Origin: Edaphochlamys debaryana
Lineage: Eukaryota > Chlorophyta > Chlorophyceae > Chlamydomonadales
Reading direction: 5' to 3'
DNA: 64,000 nt
NCBI GenBank assembly: GCA_016858145.1
Contig: JAEHOE010000029.1
Location: 124,001-188,000, forward strand
Shown: positions 11,701 to 20,770 of the stretch, in pieces
Layout of the letters: each line of letters begins with the position of its first letter
Numbering within the stretch: position 1 is the stretch's first letter
Made by a program: the position numbers and the translations under genes
Notes under the pieces: generated by a model
What the model was told of the DNA's origin: nothing
What the model saw: the letters and a program-made list of their open reading frames with translations, nothing else
The model's database searches: none

Positions 11701-14590
11701 TTGTTTCGGAGGAAGGAAGGAGAGGATGACCTCGATGTACAGCCGTATGGTGATGGGATCAGCGAGGCCGGGATCAGGGAGCGCGGTTGGAGGGTTGGCG
11801 GCAGGACGAAGCGAGGGGCCAACGAGACTGCCAGGAGGGTCGTGGCAATCAAGGTGGTGAGTGCAGCCGCAACGACTCGAGGTATGCCTTTGACGCCACG
11901 TGCCCAGTGGTTCCCCGTCCCCCACACCTTCCTCCCACCCGCTAGGCCGAGATGCGGGAGGTGCTCCAACCAGAGGTACGGCAGATGGGGTTGTCGTACG
12001 GGATCATGGAAAGGCTTACCTGAGCCTGTCCACCTTTGCGATCCGATCGTCTGACTCGAATTTCCCTCTCACACGCCCATTCCCCACCCCTCCGCCCCCT
12101 CTCTCACGCCCCTGCAGGAGGTGCAGGCGGTGGTGGAGGCGCTGCACCCCCCCAGCTTCTGCTTGCAGGTGGGAGCCCGGGCCTGCTGCCCTCTTTGTAG
12201 CCCTGATGGGGTTTTACATCACCGGGGACTGCGCATACAGCATGGTCGGTTGTCGTGCTAGGGTGCGCGGGAGGCGCTAGGCGGGCAGGCGTAGATGATG
12301 CGTCGCTTATAGACGCAGCCGTGAGAGGAAGGGAGCTGAGACCAGGTCTGTACTCCATGGCACTCCAAGTGGGCCTTCCGCCTGCTGCTGCCCGCTGTGG
12401 TCTGGCACAAGCGCCCCCCCCCCCCCCATCTCTAAAACCTCTCAGATGATCACGTGGATCATACAATCGGCGGGCCTGCCCCAGGTGAGCTTACTGAGCT
12501 TGCTGGGGGGGGGGTGTCCTCTCCGAACACACCGTACCGTGCATAACCCTGCTGCTGACAAGGCAGGCCCCCTGCTCAGATCTGTCGTACATGGTACCAC
12601 ACTGTCATGACCTGAACTCCCTGCCGTACAGGAGCTGGTGATCCGGATGGACGAGAACGTGTCCCGTCTGACTGACGGCGTGTCCGCCTGCGAGCGCATC
12701 CTCAACACGCCCATCCCGCTGTCGTACACCCGGCACACGGCCCGCTTCCTGATGGCATGTGAGGCCTGGGGCGGGGGGGAAGGGCGCTCAGCCGCGGACT
12801 GGGGTTAAGGGAACATGGGTTTCCCCGTGGGGTCTCCCTCGGCGTCTTCCCCCTTTCATTACCCCATGCCGACCCCTGCTCGCTTCCCGCAGGGCTGTGC
12901 TGCCTGCCCTTCTGCCTCTGGACTTACTGCGGTGTGGCCATGGTGGGGTTGGGTGGTGGTGATGGTGGGGGGAGGGTTGTAGAGGCGTGGGATCCAGGGC
13001 CGGGGTGCCAAGCTGCTGACCTGGGGCCGTGGTGTTGACATCTTGGCGCCGCAATGGTTGGGCCGGTGATCTGATCTGGATCTGATCGGGGGACATGCTG
13101 GCAGGCGCAAGCGGGCCTACGGCGCTCCACTGCCCTCTGTCGCAACTGTGAATGCTGCCAAGCCAGTTCCCGTAGCCTCGTTGCGGCCCGCCATGCCGCT
13201 CCTCCGCTCGGCCCCTTCCACCTACGCCCCGCCCCCTGCCCCCTGCCCACTGCCCTGTACCCCCCACCCCCCCAGGTCCCCATCGCGGCGCTCATTGCGT
13301 TCGTGCTGCTGGGCATCGAGGAGATCGGAGTGTACATCGAGGAGCCGTTCAGGTGGGCGAGGTGGGGGGTGAGGCTGCGAGTAGCGGGTCGGATGGGGCC
13401 GGCTGACTCAGCAGGGGATGCGTGCGCACCGTACATCGAGGAGCCAGCCGTTCAGGTGGGTGAAGGGGAGGTTAAATGAGTGCAACAAGTTAGTGGGTGG
13501 ATGAGGTCAGCAGATGCAGGGGTGTGAGGCTGCGAGCAGCTGTGTGGATGGGTGGGGGGTGGGCGTTACTGCGGTCGGCCGGGCCCGGGTGACTCAGCAG
13601 CGGGTTGATGCGCGTCCCCGGACCCCAAGCAACCGCTCAAGCTGCATGTCCCCAGCCGCGGTCCCGGAAACCCACTCGATGTGCTGCCCGCTCAGCCCTC
13701 AGCCCTTCCCCCTAAGCATCCTAGCGCTGGAGAAGCACTATAGCCCGTCCTCATGCTCCCCCCTTCACTTTGCCCCCCCCTTCACTTTAGCCACCTTCCC
13801 CCTTCTCCCCCCTCCCCCCTAACCTCACCACCACCCCCCTTCCCCCCCTTCCCCCTCAGCATCCTGGCGCTGGAGAAGCTGGTCAACAAGCTGGAGAACA
13901 TCATCAACGCCATGCTGAGGGAGCACAAGGTGGGCCGTTGACCATTGTTGGTTGTTGGTTGTGGAGTCAGTTAGTCAGTTAGTCGGTAGTCGAGTCGGGT
14001 GGCGGGTCGAGCGCTGTACCGGTACGGTACGGTGTGTCAGTGCACGGCGTGTCGCGCCCCGCTGAGCGCGCGGGGCCTCGGCGCCCGCTCCCTCCCCCTC
14101 ACGGCCTCAGGAGCTGGAGGAGGTCTTTAAGGCCGTCCCTCCCGCTCAGTCCTGCGTGATCGTGTGGTAACCTGACTGCGCGGTGCGAATATGCGATGCC
14201 TTGGCGAGGGCAGGGGCACGTGCGCTAGCGCTGCTGCAGCCCCGTCCATGGCTGCGTGCAGTGACGGGCAGTGCTGCTACCCTGGCAAGCGACATGGACG
14301 CTTAAATCCAGATCTTGGATTTAGTTTTCCCAAATCTAGATTCCGCTCATGTGCCGCCGCCGCCGCCCCTCCCTGCCCGCCGTCAGGACCTTGAGGAGAT
14401 CTTTAGGACCGTATCCCCGGCGCCGCCACCGGCGCCGCCGCCGCCGCCGCCGCCACCCGTGCTTGAGCCCGTGCAAGCCGCGTCCCCGCGGCGAGGGTCG
14501 GTGAGGGCAGGCCTCAGCAACGCCGCGGCGGCGGCCGCCTCCGCTGCAGCGGCGGCGGCGGCGATGCTGCCCCAGCTCAACGCCTTCTGA
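8745..14590 (+). CDS. Bestrophin-like anion channel, probably organellar
   Basis: The exons are 8745-9014, 9155-9240, 9528-9586, 10374-10492, 11011-11103, 11379-11492, 11946-11975, 12118-12168, 12446-12484, 12632-12758, 12893-12942, 13276-13352, 13860-13929 and a last exon at 14111-14170 or 14387-14590. All phases agree. Total length is 414 or 462 residues. Bestrophin hallmarks in order are FTFADWKRHRS, SGIVRGIAGPVLLITLITA (first membrane segment), VFRTNASYSRWDEGRRSFG, PIPLSYTRHTARFL, a membrane pair ending in LLGIEEIGVYIEEPF, and SILALEKLVNKLENI. Family members are pentameric chloride/bicarbonate channels; several algal ones sit in the thylakoid and supply bicarbonate. The Arg/Ser/Pro-rich first 60 residues could be a transit peptide. 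The start at ATG 8745 is the first in-frame methionine of an exon with high third-position GC, but an upstream exon is possible. Confidence 0.85.
10713..10765 (+). repeat. Decayed copy of the exon 4 / intron 4 boundary (bestrophin gene)
   Basis: This copy repeats 10469-10520: CAGCATAGCG, a CTGCTGCTG run, then GGGGTCAAGG and a G-rich tail. It therefore spans the 3' edge of exon 4 and the start of its intron. A weaker third version lies at about 10577-10620. None is needed to complete the channel. Confidence 0.7.
10881..10914 (+). repeat. Decayed copy of the 5' edge of exon 5 (bestrophin gene)
   Basis: A C-run is followed by GAGGTGCTCCGCACCAATGC and CTCCTTCTGC, matching the true exon start at 11011 (GTGTTCCGCACCAACGCCTC). 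The acceptor AG is replaced by CGAG, and the frame is not used. Confidence 0.7.
11168..11190 (+). repeat. Copy of the exon 5 donor edge (bestrophin gene)
   Basis: AGGGACATCGCGCGGCAGGT repeats the end of exon 5 (11084-11105) 84 bases downstream, inside the intron. It includes an intact CAG|GTGGAG donor and could act as a cryptic splice site. Confidence 0.75.
13427..13742 (+). repeat. Copies of the exon 12 donor edge and exon 13 acceptor edge (bestrophin gene)
   Basis: At 13427-13459, GTACATCGAGGAGCC then GTTCAGGTGGG copies the end of exon 12 with a 4-base insertion. At 13706-13742, CCCTTCCCCCTAAGCATCCT and GCGCTGGAGAAGC copies the start of exon 13, but the acceptor CAG has become AAG. The intervening GTGAGGCTGCGAG...GACTCAGCAG block is also duplicated (about 13370-13425 and 13525-13608). 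Confidence 0.7.
14111..14170 (+). other. First of two alternative terminal exons (bestrophin gene)
   Basis: This exon reads ELEEVFKAVPPAQSCVIVW and stops at TAA. The exon at 14387-14590 begins DLEEIFRTVSPAPPPAPPPP and ends LNAF-TGA. Both follow a CAG acceptor, both are phase 0 and both can follow exon 13 (phase 0, CACAAG|GTGGGC). Their starts are related at DNA level (GAG/GAC-CT-GAGGAG-TCTTTA). Only one can be used per transcript. Confidence 0.65.
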
Positions 14591-14655
14591 GGCCTTCTGA
14601 CGCCTTCTGAGGCCTTATGACGCCTTCTGACGCCTTCTGACGCCTCTTGAGGCTC
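14578..14655 (+). repeat. Ten-base tandem repeat spanning the stop codon
   Basis: About seven and a half units of CGCCTTCTGA or GGCCTTCTGA run from the last codons of the long terminal exon into the 3' UTR. The TGA stop of the bestrophin gene is itself part of the first unit. Confidence 0.8.
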
Positions 14656-15073
14656 GGCTACACAGCGGCCCCAGGGCGGCCACTGGGGTTCCAGCCTGTG
14701 CATCGTCGGCGGACGAGGGCTCGGCGGCTCCACGGCATCGGAGGCACACCGGAGGCGGAGCGAAGGGGGCGTCACCTCGCGCCCTCGCAACCTCGCGGCA
14801 CATGTACCCATTCCGGCGGAGATTGGGAGCCGCAGCGCTTGGCGGCGCGAGGGCCGGGGTTCTGGCGGTTGCAGATCAGCGTGCGGGGAGCGGGCTTGCG
14901 GATGCCCGGGTGCCGTACCCCCGTGGGCGCACGTGGCTGGGGTGCCATACCCCCGGGTCTGCACGTGCTTACGTACGGGCCGCTGAGGAGCAGGTTCTGG
15001 CCCTGAAGGCAGCCGGGATGGCGGCAGGGGCGGCAGGAGGGCTGAGCGTGGGCGCAGGAGAGCGACCTCGAGG

Positions 15074-15148
15074 TGAGCTTTGGCGGAGGGTGGCTTTGGC
15101 GGAGGGTGGCTTTGGCGGAGGGTGGGCTTTGGCGGAGGGTGAGCTTTA
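15074..15148 (+). repeat. Short minisatellite
   Basis: Four units of about 17 bases, GCTTTGGCGGAGGGTGG with small variations, lie directly after a plausible GTGAGC donor. No coding role is apparent. Confidence 0.8.
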
Positions 15149-16354
15149 GCGCGGGCATGGGCCGTTGGCGCTGCGCCGTTTGGCAGGTTTAAGGTGTTTG
15201 TGGGGGCTGAAGAAGAGATTACCGCACTACGTATCCGTATCAGTCGCCGAGCTGGCAGACAAGGTGGGCGGGGCGTGTGAAGGCTTGAGGAGTTGAGGTG
15301 GGGCAGTGCAGAGGTGGCTTGGGGGTAGGTGCGGGCGCTGCTCCATGGCGTGACCCGGAGTGGGGTAGACCAAAGGGGCAAATCGACGGAGTTGACAGAC
15401 GGGGTTCGGTTGGCATGAGCTTGATTTCGGGGGTGAAACCAGGGTTGGAACTTGCTTGCAGGCCCCGCGTTTTGCGTTTTAGTCTCGCGCAGGGCTCTCG
15501 TGCCGAGCGGCCATAAAGATGGGCTGAAGATTCATGCGTTGAAAGCAATCAGCAGCGCGATTGCACGTGGAGAGGTGTGTTGTGGTGGAGGTGCTGTGGT
15601 GCCGTGGCTTGGTATGTGCTTCTGCTCACGAAGCCGTCACGGGCTGTTGTGGTTGGGGGGCGGGGTTTGGGGCCGCCCAATGTTGTTGTCGGCGGCGCAA
15701 TGGGAGAGAGCAATTGGTGGAGGGCGGGAAGATTTGTGGATGCTTCTAGAGAGAGCTGTATGCGGTGTGGTGAGGTGCTACCCGGGGGAGTGTGGGGCTC
15801 AAACACATGGAGGGCTGAGGGCATTGAGCGACGGTGTGTGGACCGTCATGGCACTGTTGGCCGTCGTTGACTGGAGCGAGGGTAGCAAGGGTGAGGGAGT
15901 TGCCGGTAGGTACTCAGCCTGAGGAGGGAGGGCGCATGTGCAAGGCTGCGTGCAGGGCTAGGTTTTGGAGGGTTTTGGTACCTTCCCACCTTGCCGCCGC
16001 CGCGCTACCAGGCGATACTGGCCCTTACACGGTTAGGAGACGAGGATGCGAGGAGGTGATCGGGAACCGGCCCAACCATTATCGGGACACTTGGAACCAG
16101 GAGGGGGGAAGCGCACTCTCGAAGCGCAGTCCTCGATGTCCTTGATTGACGTGCTTGCTGCCCGTAAACCGTGCGCTGCCTGTGCGCTGCGAGCAGCTTA
16201 GGTCTACATAACAAGCTACAGGGAGCATCCCCTGAACGCAGCCCAGGCCCCGACGGCCGATAACCCTTAGCCGAAACATGCAAGCGCCTTGGCAGCTGCC
16301 CCCTGCTGCCCCGTCAGCTTTGGCACGCGGACCGCGGCCCCCAAAACCTTCCCG

Positions 16355-16699
16355 TCATCTCCCAGCACATGTCACAGCAGCATACTCCTGCAGCAGTAGC
16401 AGCGCGAACCGCAGGCTGGGCGAGTCTCTGCCGGGCGCTTCATCATCCTGGGACAAGCCGTACATCGGTGGGACGAGCGCTGAGTACTTGAAGCCCAGGC
16501 TCGCCCGGGCCGCGGCATAAGCCCACAAATTACCCGCTGACCAAGCGTAAGCTATAGCCTTGCGGTATACACGTAAAGGACCACTGCGGTCGTCCATCGG
16601 TAGAAGCTCGGAATCCTCAACATCGGCAAAATGGGCTGTGCTGCGAGCGCGGTGAGTCACGGATGTTCGACATGCATGTAACATGTCATAAGTGTCCAT
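16355..16699 (-). CDS. Small possible protein, unknown
   Basis: An ATG-initiated frame of 114 residues (MDTYDMLHACRTSV to the stop at 16355) has a balanced composition, without the Arg/Pro/Gly excess typical of antisense frames here. It includes the hydrophobic segment LRFALLLLQEYAAV near the C terminus. It lies between the putative upstream exons and the first clear exon of the Met/Gln gene, on the opposite strand. Codon choice is only moderately GC-rich at third positions and includes AGA, which is rare in these algae. It could be a nested gene, a relic exon or chance. Confidence 0.25.
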   Translation of the reverse strand: MDTYDMLHACRTSVTHRARSTAHFADVEDSELLPMDDRSGPLRVYRKAIAYAWSAGNLWAYAAARASLGFKYSALVPPMYGLSQDDEAPGRDSPSLRFALLLLQEYAAVTCAGR

Positions 16700-16878
16700 C
16701 TAGTGAGGCTAGGGGGTAGCGGTGAACACCCAAGGGATCCTGCAGGCTCGGCATGCTGCAAGAGCGCGCAGCGCTCCGCGCTCGTGTCCTTGCAAGGGGA
16801 CGTATGCTTCGACCCATGACACTTGAGCTATCACGTGAGGACTTAGTTGCTCGGTTTTAGCAAGCCCCCTTTTGCGAC

Positions 16879-18018
16879 ATGACGGCATGTCTCCCGCCGC
16901 AGGCAGACGTAGAGCGCATCTACGACAGGGCGACGCCGGCACAACGGGCAAATCCCCCCGGACCATTCAAGGCGCAGTTTGCGGCCATTGAGGCAAGGCG
17001 AAAGGCGCTGGACACGCTGAACGCCGCTCCACCACCTCAGCCGCAAATGGCGGTGAGCTAAGGGACGGCGCAGTCGGGCTGTGTTGAAGGGGGGCAACTG
17101 CAGGTGCAGGGCTGGGTTATTACAGACAACGGGGCGTAGTGCAGGGCTGGGTGGCATGGGCAGGCTTGCCTAGCCCTGGGCCGGCAGCAGGTAGGCAGGC
17201 ACCCAAACTGTCCTCGCGCCCCCTACCCTTACCGGCGCAGGGAGACATGATGCAGCAAGGCATGATGGCGATGCCCCAACAGCCGGGCATGATGATGGGC
17301 CAGCCTGCCCAGGTGAGCATTGGGTAACATTGTGAAAAGGCGGGAAAGGCTACAGAAGGTCTGTGCCATTAGTGCCATGCACGTGGTCTGCCCTCGGCTT
17401 GACGGTCCTGCAAGGACACAGGGCGGGCGGCTGACTCCAGCCAGCAAGGATCAGCTGGGACCCACTGACCTTGCCCCCGCTTCAACCCCCTTCCATGCCC
17501 ACGCAACAGATGCCGATGCAACAGATGCCCATGCAGCAGATGCAGCAGATGCCCATGCAGCCCCAATAGCCCATGCAGCAGGTGCCCATGGAGCAGATGC
17601 CCATGCAGCCCATGCAGCAGATCCAGCAGATGCCCATGCAGCCGCCCCAGATGGCCATGCAGCCGCCGCAGATGCCCATGCAGCCCATGCAGCAGATCCA
17701 GCAGATGCCGATGGAGCAGATGCCCATGCAGCAACCCGACGCGATGGCGCAAGTGCCGATGCAGGTGTGATGGGGCATGTGCATGCTTTCGGGCCTGCCT
17801 CAACTCAGGAGCGACCGAGCACGCAAGAGCCTGCGACCTGGGGGCCAGCGCCTGCCGTACGTTCCACTTGCCCTGCGTGCCTCTCACACCTCTGCCCCTC
17901 TCCCCATACCCGCCTTCTTGCTCACACGCAGGCCGGCATGCCGCCTCAGCAGATGATGATGATGATGCAGCCGCAGCAGCCGGGCATGATGCCCGCAGCC
18001 ATGCCGGTGGCCTACTGA
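16879..18018 (+). CDS. Met/Gln/Pro-repeat protein with an in-frame stop
   Basis: The exons are 16879 or 16903 to 17052, then 17241-17312, 17510-17764 and 17932-18018; all junctions are phase 0. The first part, ADVERIYDRATPAQ then FKAQFAAIEARRKALDTL, is a charged helical segment. The rest is almost only Met, Gln and Pro (MMQQGMMAMPQQPGMM; repeated QMPMQQ, then MPAAMPVAY at the end). Codon 20 of the third exon is TAG (17567-17569), between PMQPQ and PMQQVPMEQ; the frame stays open after it for 65 codons and on through the last exon. The product is therefore either a truncated protein of about 101 residues from ATG 16879, or a 195-residue repeat protein if the stop is bypassed or is an error. 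Upstream exons are likely. The function is unknown. Confidence 0.6.
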
Positions 18019-19231
18019 TCCGCATCTACTGTATCACCAGAGCCAGGGGCGTCCTGCTGACTCACCAACATTGAGGGCAAGCGCGCAAGTCCGTCCTGGT
18101 GGAGGGCGGATCTTGAGCGACGACGGAGTGGCGGGGTCCAAGAGGGGGAAGGGGCGCACGGGGGCGAGGTTACGCGAAAAGCAAGGCCTACAAAGAGGGG
18201 GGGACGAGTGTGCCGCTTGCAGGATAGAGAGAGGACTCTCTGCCTTACCGTACCTATCGGGTAGAATTGAGGACCATTTGGACGGAATCAATGTGCGGAC
18301 AGTGTTACTTGCCGGGGCGCAACTGGCCAATCACGCATGGCGGTCAAGTGCTGCCGTTGTCTGGCCCTGCAACAGGGGTGAAGGGGGTCGTGAGGGTACC
18401 GCCGGAAGCACGGGTGGGGGGCGTGCCGGGGAGGGTGTGGGGGATTAGTTACCTACCTGCATGTATGGTTGGCATCAAGGCGCGGTTGGGGGCGGAGCGG
18501 GCGTAATTGCCACCTCGTGAAAACTATGCGTGACGATCGCAAGCAGGCTTCGGGGCTCGAGGGCGGGGCAATGGGCGGGGGGGGGGGGGACGATGTAAGG
18601 GTATCGTGGGACATGGCCGAGCTATGGCGCTCCGTGCAAGTCCCGAGGGCGGCTTAGTAAGGCAGCTTGGAAAGAATAGGACAAGGCAGGGCCGCGCCAG
18701 CAGGAAGCGCATCACGCCCCTTGATATGGAGCGCACGACGCAGGGAGATGAGTGCTCAGGACCCCAGCACGTCGCAGCCTGGCAGCCCAGCTCCCAGCTC
18801 CATCGTGATGTGGCTCAGGGGGCAACTTGCTCAGGCTCCCGTGCTCGTCTAGGCTTGCTTCGGGTTCATCACAGCCGCACATGGAAGGCTTGAACTCCAG
18901 GGCAAGCAAGAACACATGAACGGTCCGGAACGTCCTCCGGGTCGGGGATGGTCGGGGTCGGGGGTCAGGGCCAAGTCGAGGGCATGGCCCGTCATCCCTC
19001 GTCCTGCGAGGACTTTCTGAGAACGTCGCCCCCAAGTCTCCCGTGTGAGCTATAAGAGAGATGAGCGATATGGGCTGGACAAACGCGGGGGAAGGTGTCG
19101 CCGGGTCGCGGGCCGGCGGAAGGTGCCAGGCCTAGGTTAGGGTTCGTGGGCCCGAGCCATGACCTCAGGCCGCTCGCGCGTCTGGTCGCAGTCGGCAGTC
19201 CACACTCATAGGCATTTGCGCTTCTGGACGC
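18019..19231. other. 3' UTR and spacer
   Basis: No gene is evident. The 3' UTR of the Met/Gln gene probably ends just after the TGTAA at 18594-18598. The remaining 600 bases should hold the promoter of the next gene; I see no clear TATA box. Confidence 0.5.
18594..18598 (+). terminator. Likely polyadenylation signal TGTAA
   Basis: This is the volvocine polyadenylation signal TGTAA, 576 bases after the stop of the Met/Gln gene, a typical 3' UTR length in these algae. Confidence 0.45.
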
Positions 19232-20653
19232 ATGAGCGCGCACTCTTTCTCTCCCGCGGACTGGCTCGAGTTTCAAGTAGCACCTGATTCCTTGCCCTCT
19301 GAGCTGCGCATTCGCAAGCTCATTCACGTGTATCCGCTCCGCATCAAGCTCCTTGCGGCTTACGACTTCCGTGGGGAGGGAGAGCTCAGAACCAAGGTCT
19401 TGGTGAAGGTGCGCGGCCCGATGGCCAACGCTCGCGCCCTGAAGAAGCCTGCGGGCAACAAGCCTGCAGCCTGCAGTGAGGGCACCTTCACTTCTCGCAG
19501 GACAAGTACTTGCGTGGCAAGTTCTCCTACCTGCACAACGAGCACGCGCTGGAGTACCGGTGCGTCGGACCGAACCCTGGCTGCCGCCCCCGCCCTCTTC
19601 CCTGCAACTCCTACCGCCTCAGCCACCAAACCGGCTTCCTCAATCCTCGCCCTCATCACCTCCCTTACTCCTGCTTGTTGCTCTCCCCAGCAAGCGCTTC
19701 TCGGTCCTTGGCATCGCCTCGGCGCACGTGTGGGGCCGCTGGGACCTGCCGGCATTCGGCAGCGACACCAACCCGCGCCGCTCGCCCCACACCTTCGCGC
19801 CACCCGTCTGGTGGCGTCCGCGTGTCGGCGCCAGCTTCGGCCTAGGTGACTGCCCGCCCGGCGGGTTCGGGTCGCTGCTGCGCGGCGGCGCCAGCGCTGC
19901 GGGTGTGCTGCTGCGGCCCTTCACCTACTCCGTACGGCCGGTGCTCCCCATCAGCAACAACCTGCGAATCAAGGTACGGTACGGCAGCGCGTCACGTGTT
20001 TAAAACATGTACGGATACATAATGGGGCGATGTAAGAATCCCCCATCCCCCCCTCGGGCCCCGTCCATACTTCTTGGTCTTGGGCCCTGGGCGTTTCCCA
20101 CCCGCTCTTCCATTGCCCCTTCCCTCCTCTTAGCCCCCCTGCCTTCTCCTCCCCCCCCCCAGGCGTACTGTGACGCTACGCTGCGGCTGCCTCGGCGGCT
20201 GTCGCTCTGGGTGGACGCCCGCGGACTGGGCGGGGAGGTGTGCGACGAGGAGGTAGGGGGGCGGGGATCGGGGGGAGGGAGGGGCCGGGTGGGGTGTTGT
20301 GGGGCAGGGACTGGATGGTGGGGATGAGGCGGTTCTGGTTGGGTAGGCGAAGGCACGGTGGCCGCAGGGTGCGGTTTGGTTTTAGTTACAGTCGTGTGAG
20401 CACGTGCAATTGGACACGACCCACAGCTGCGTTGCGGGCTGCGTTGGTTGGGCCCCATCCCGCTACCGCACGATTGCCTTGCTGGCCTGGCCAGGCTGAA
20501 GGCTTCGGCACGCCCTGACCCGTGACCTAGACCCCTCCCGTCGGCTTGCCTTCTCCCTTTCCTTCCGCTCCCTGTCAGGACCTGGGCCCCGACCCCGGCG
20601 GCCCCTCCCTGCTGGTGAAGCTGCAGCGGGCGGCCATCGTGCTGGACGTGTGA
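19232..20653 (+). CDS. Conserved-looking 227-residue protein, beta-strand rich, unknown
   Basis: The exons are 19232-19408, 19501-19559, 19691-19973, 20163-20252 and 20579-20653; phases agree (0, 2, 0, 0) and give 228 codons. The start ATG gives MSAHSFSPADWLEF. The protein has many short alternating hydrophobic/charged stretches (LIHVYPLRIKLLAAYDF, GKFSYLHNEHALEYRKRFSV, AYCDATLRLPRRLSLWVDA) and few long helices, as in outer-envelope or mitochondrial beta-barrel proteins. That comparison is inference only, since no family motif was recognised. It lies immediately upstream of the BRCC36-like gene, on the same strand, with only 117 bases between the stop and the next start and no TGTAA in the gap. 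Confidence 0.7.
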
Positions 20654-20770
20654 GGGCGGGGCGGGAGGGAGAGGAGGCAGAGGAGGAGACGAGGCAGAGG
20701 ATAGAAAGGAGGCAGGACCGGCGAGGAGGACAGCGAGGAGCGACCCCCCCGGGTTCACTTCAAAGGCGCC

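Larger units (their letters stand above)
14656..16878 (+). other. 3' UTR / spacer with candidate upstream exons of the Met/Gln gene
   Basis: Two or three stretches look like exons but could not be joined. About 14990-15072 (AAEEQVLALKAAGMAAG..., donor GAG|GTGAGC, phase 1) is one. About 15246-15260 (VAELADK, donor AAG|GTGGGC) is the second. 15519-15574 (DGLKIHALKAISSAIARGE, donor GAG|GTGTGT, phase 0) is the third, and it would fit in phase with the acceptor at 16903. They may be the 5' part of the gene that follows, but the phase between the second and third does not agree with the sites I chose. Confidence 0.35.
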
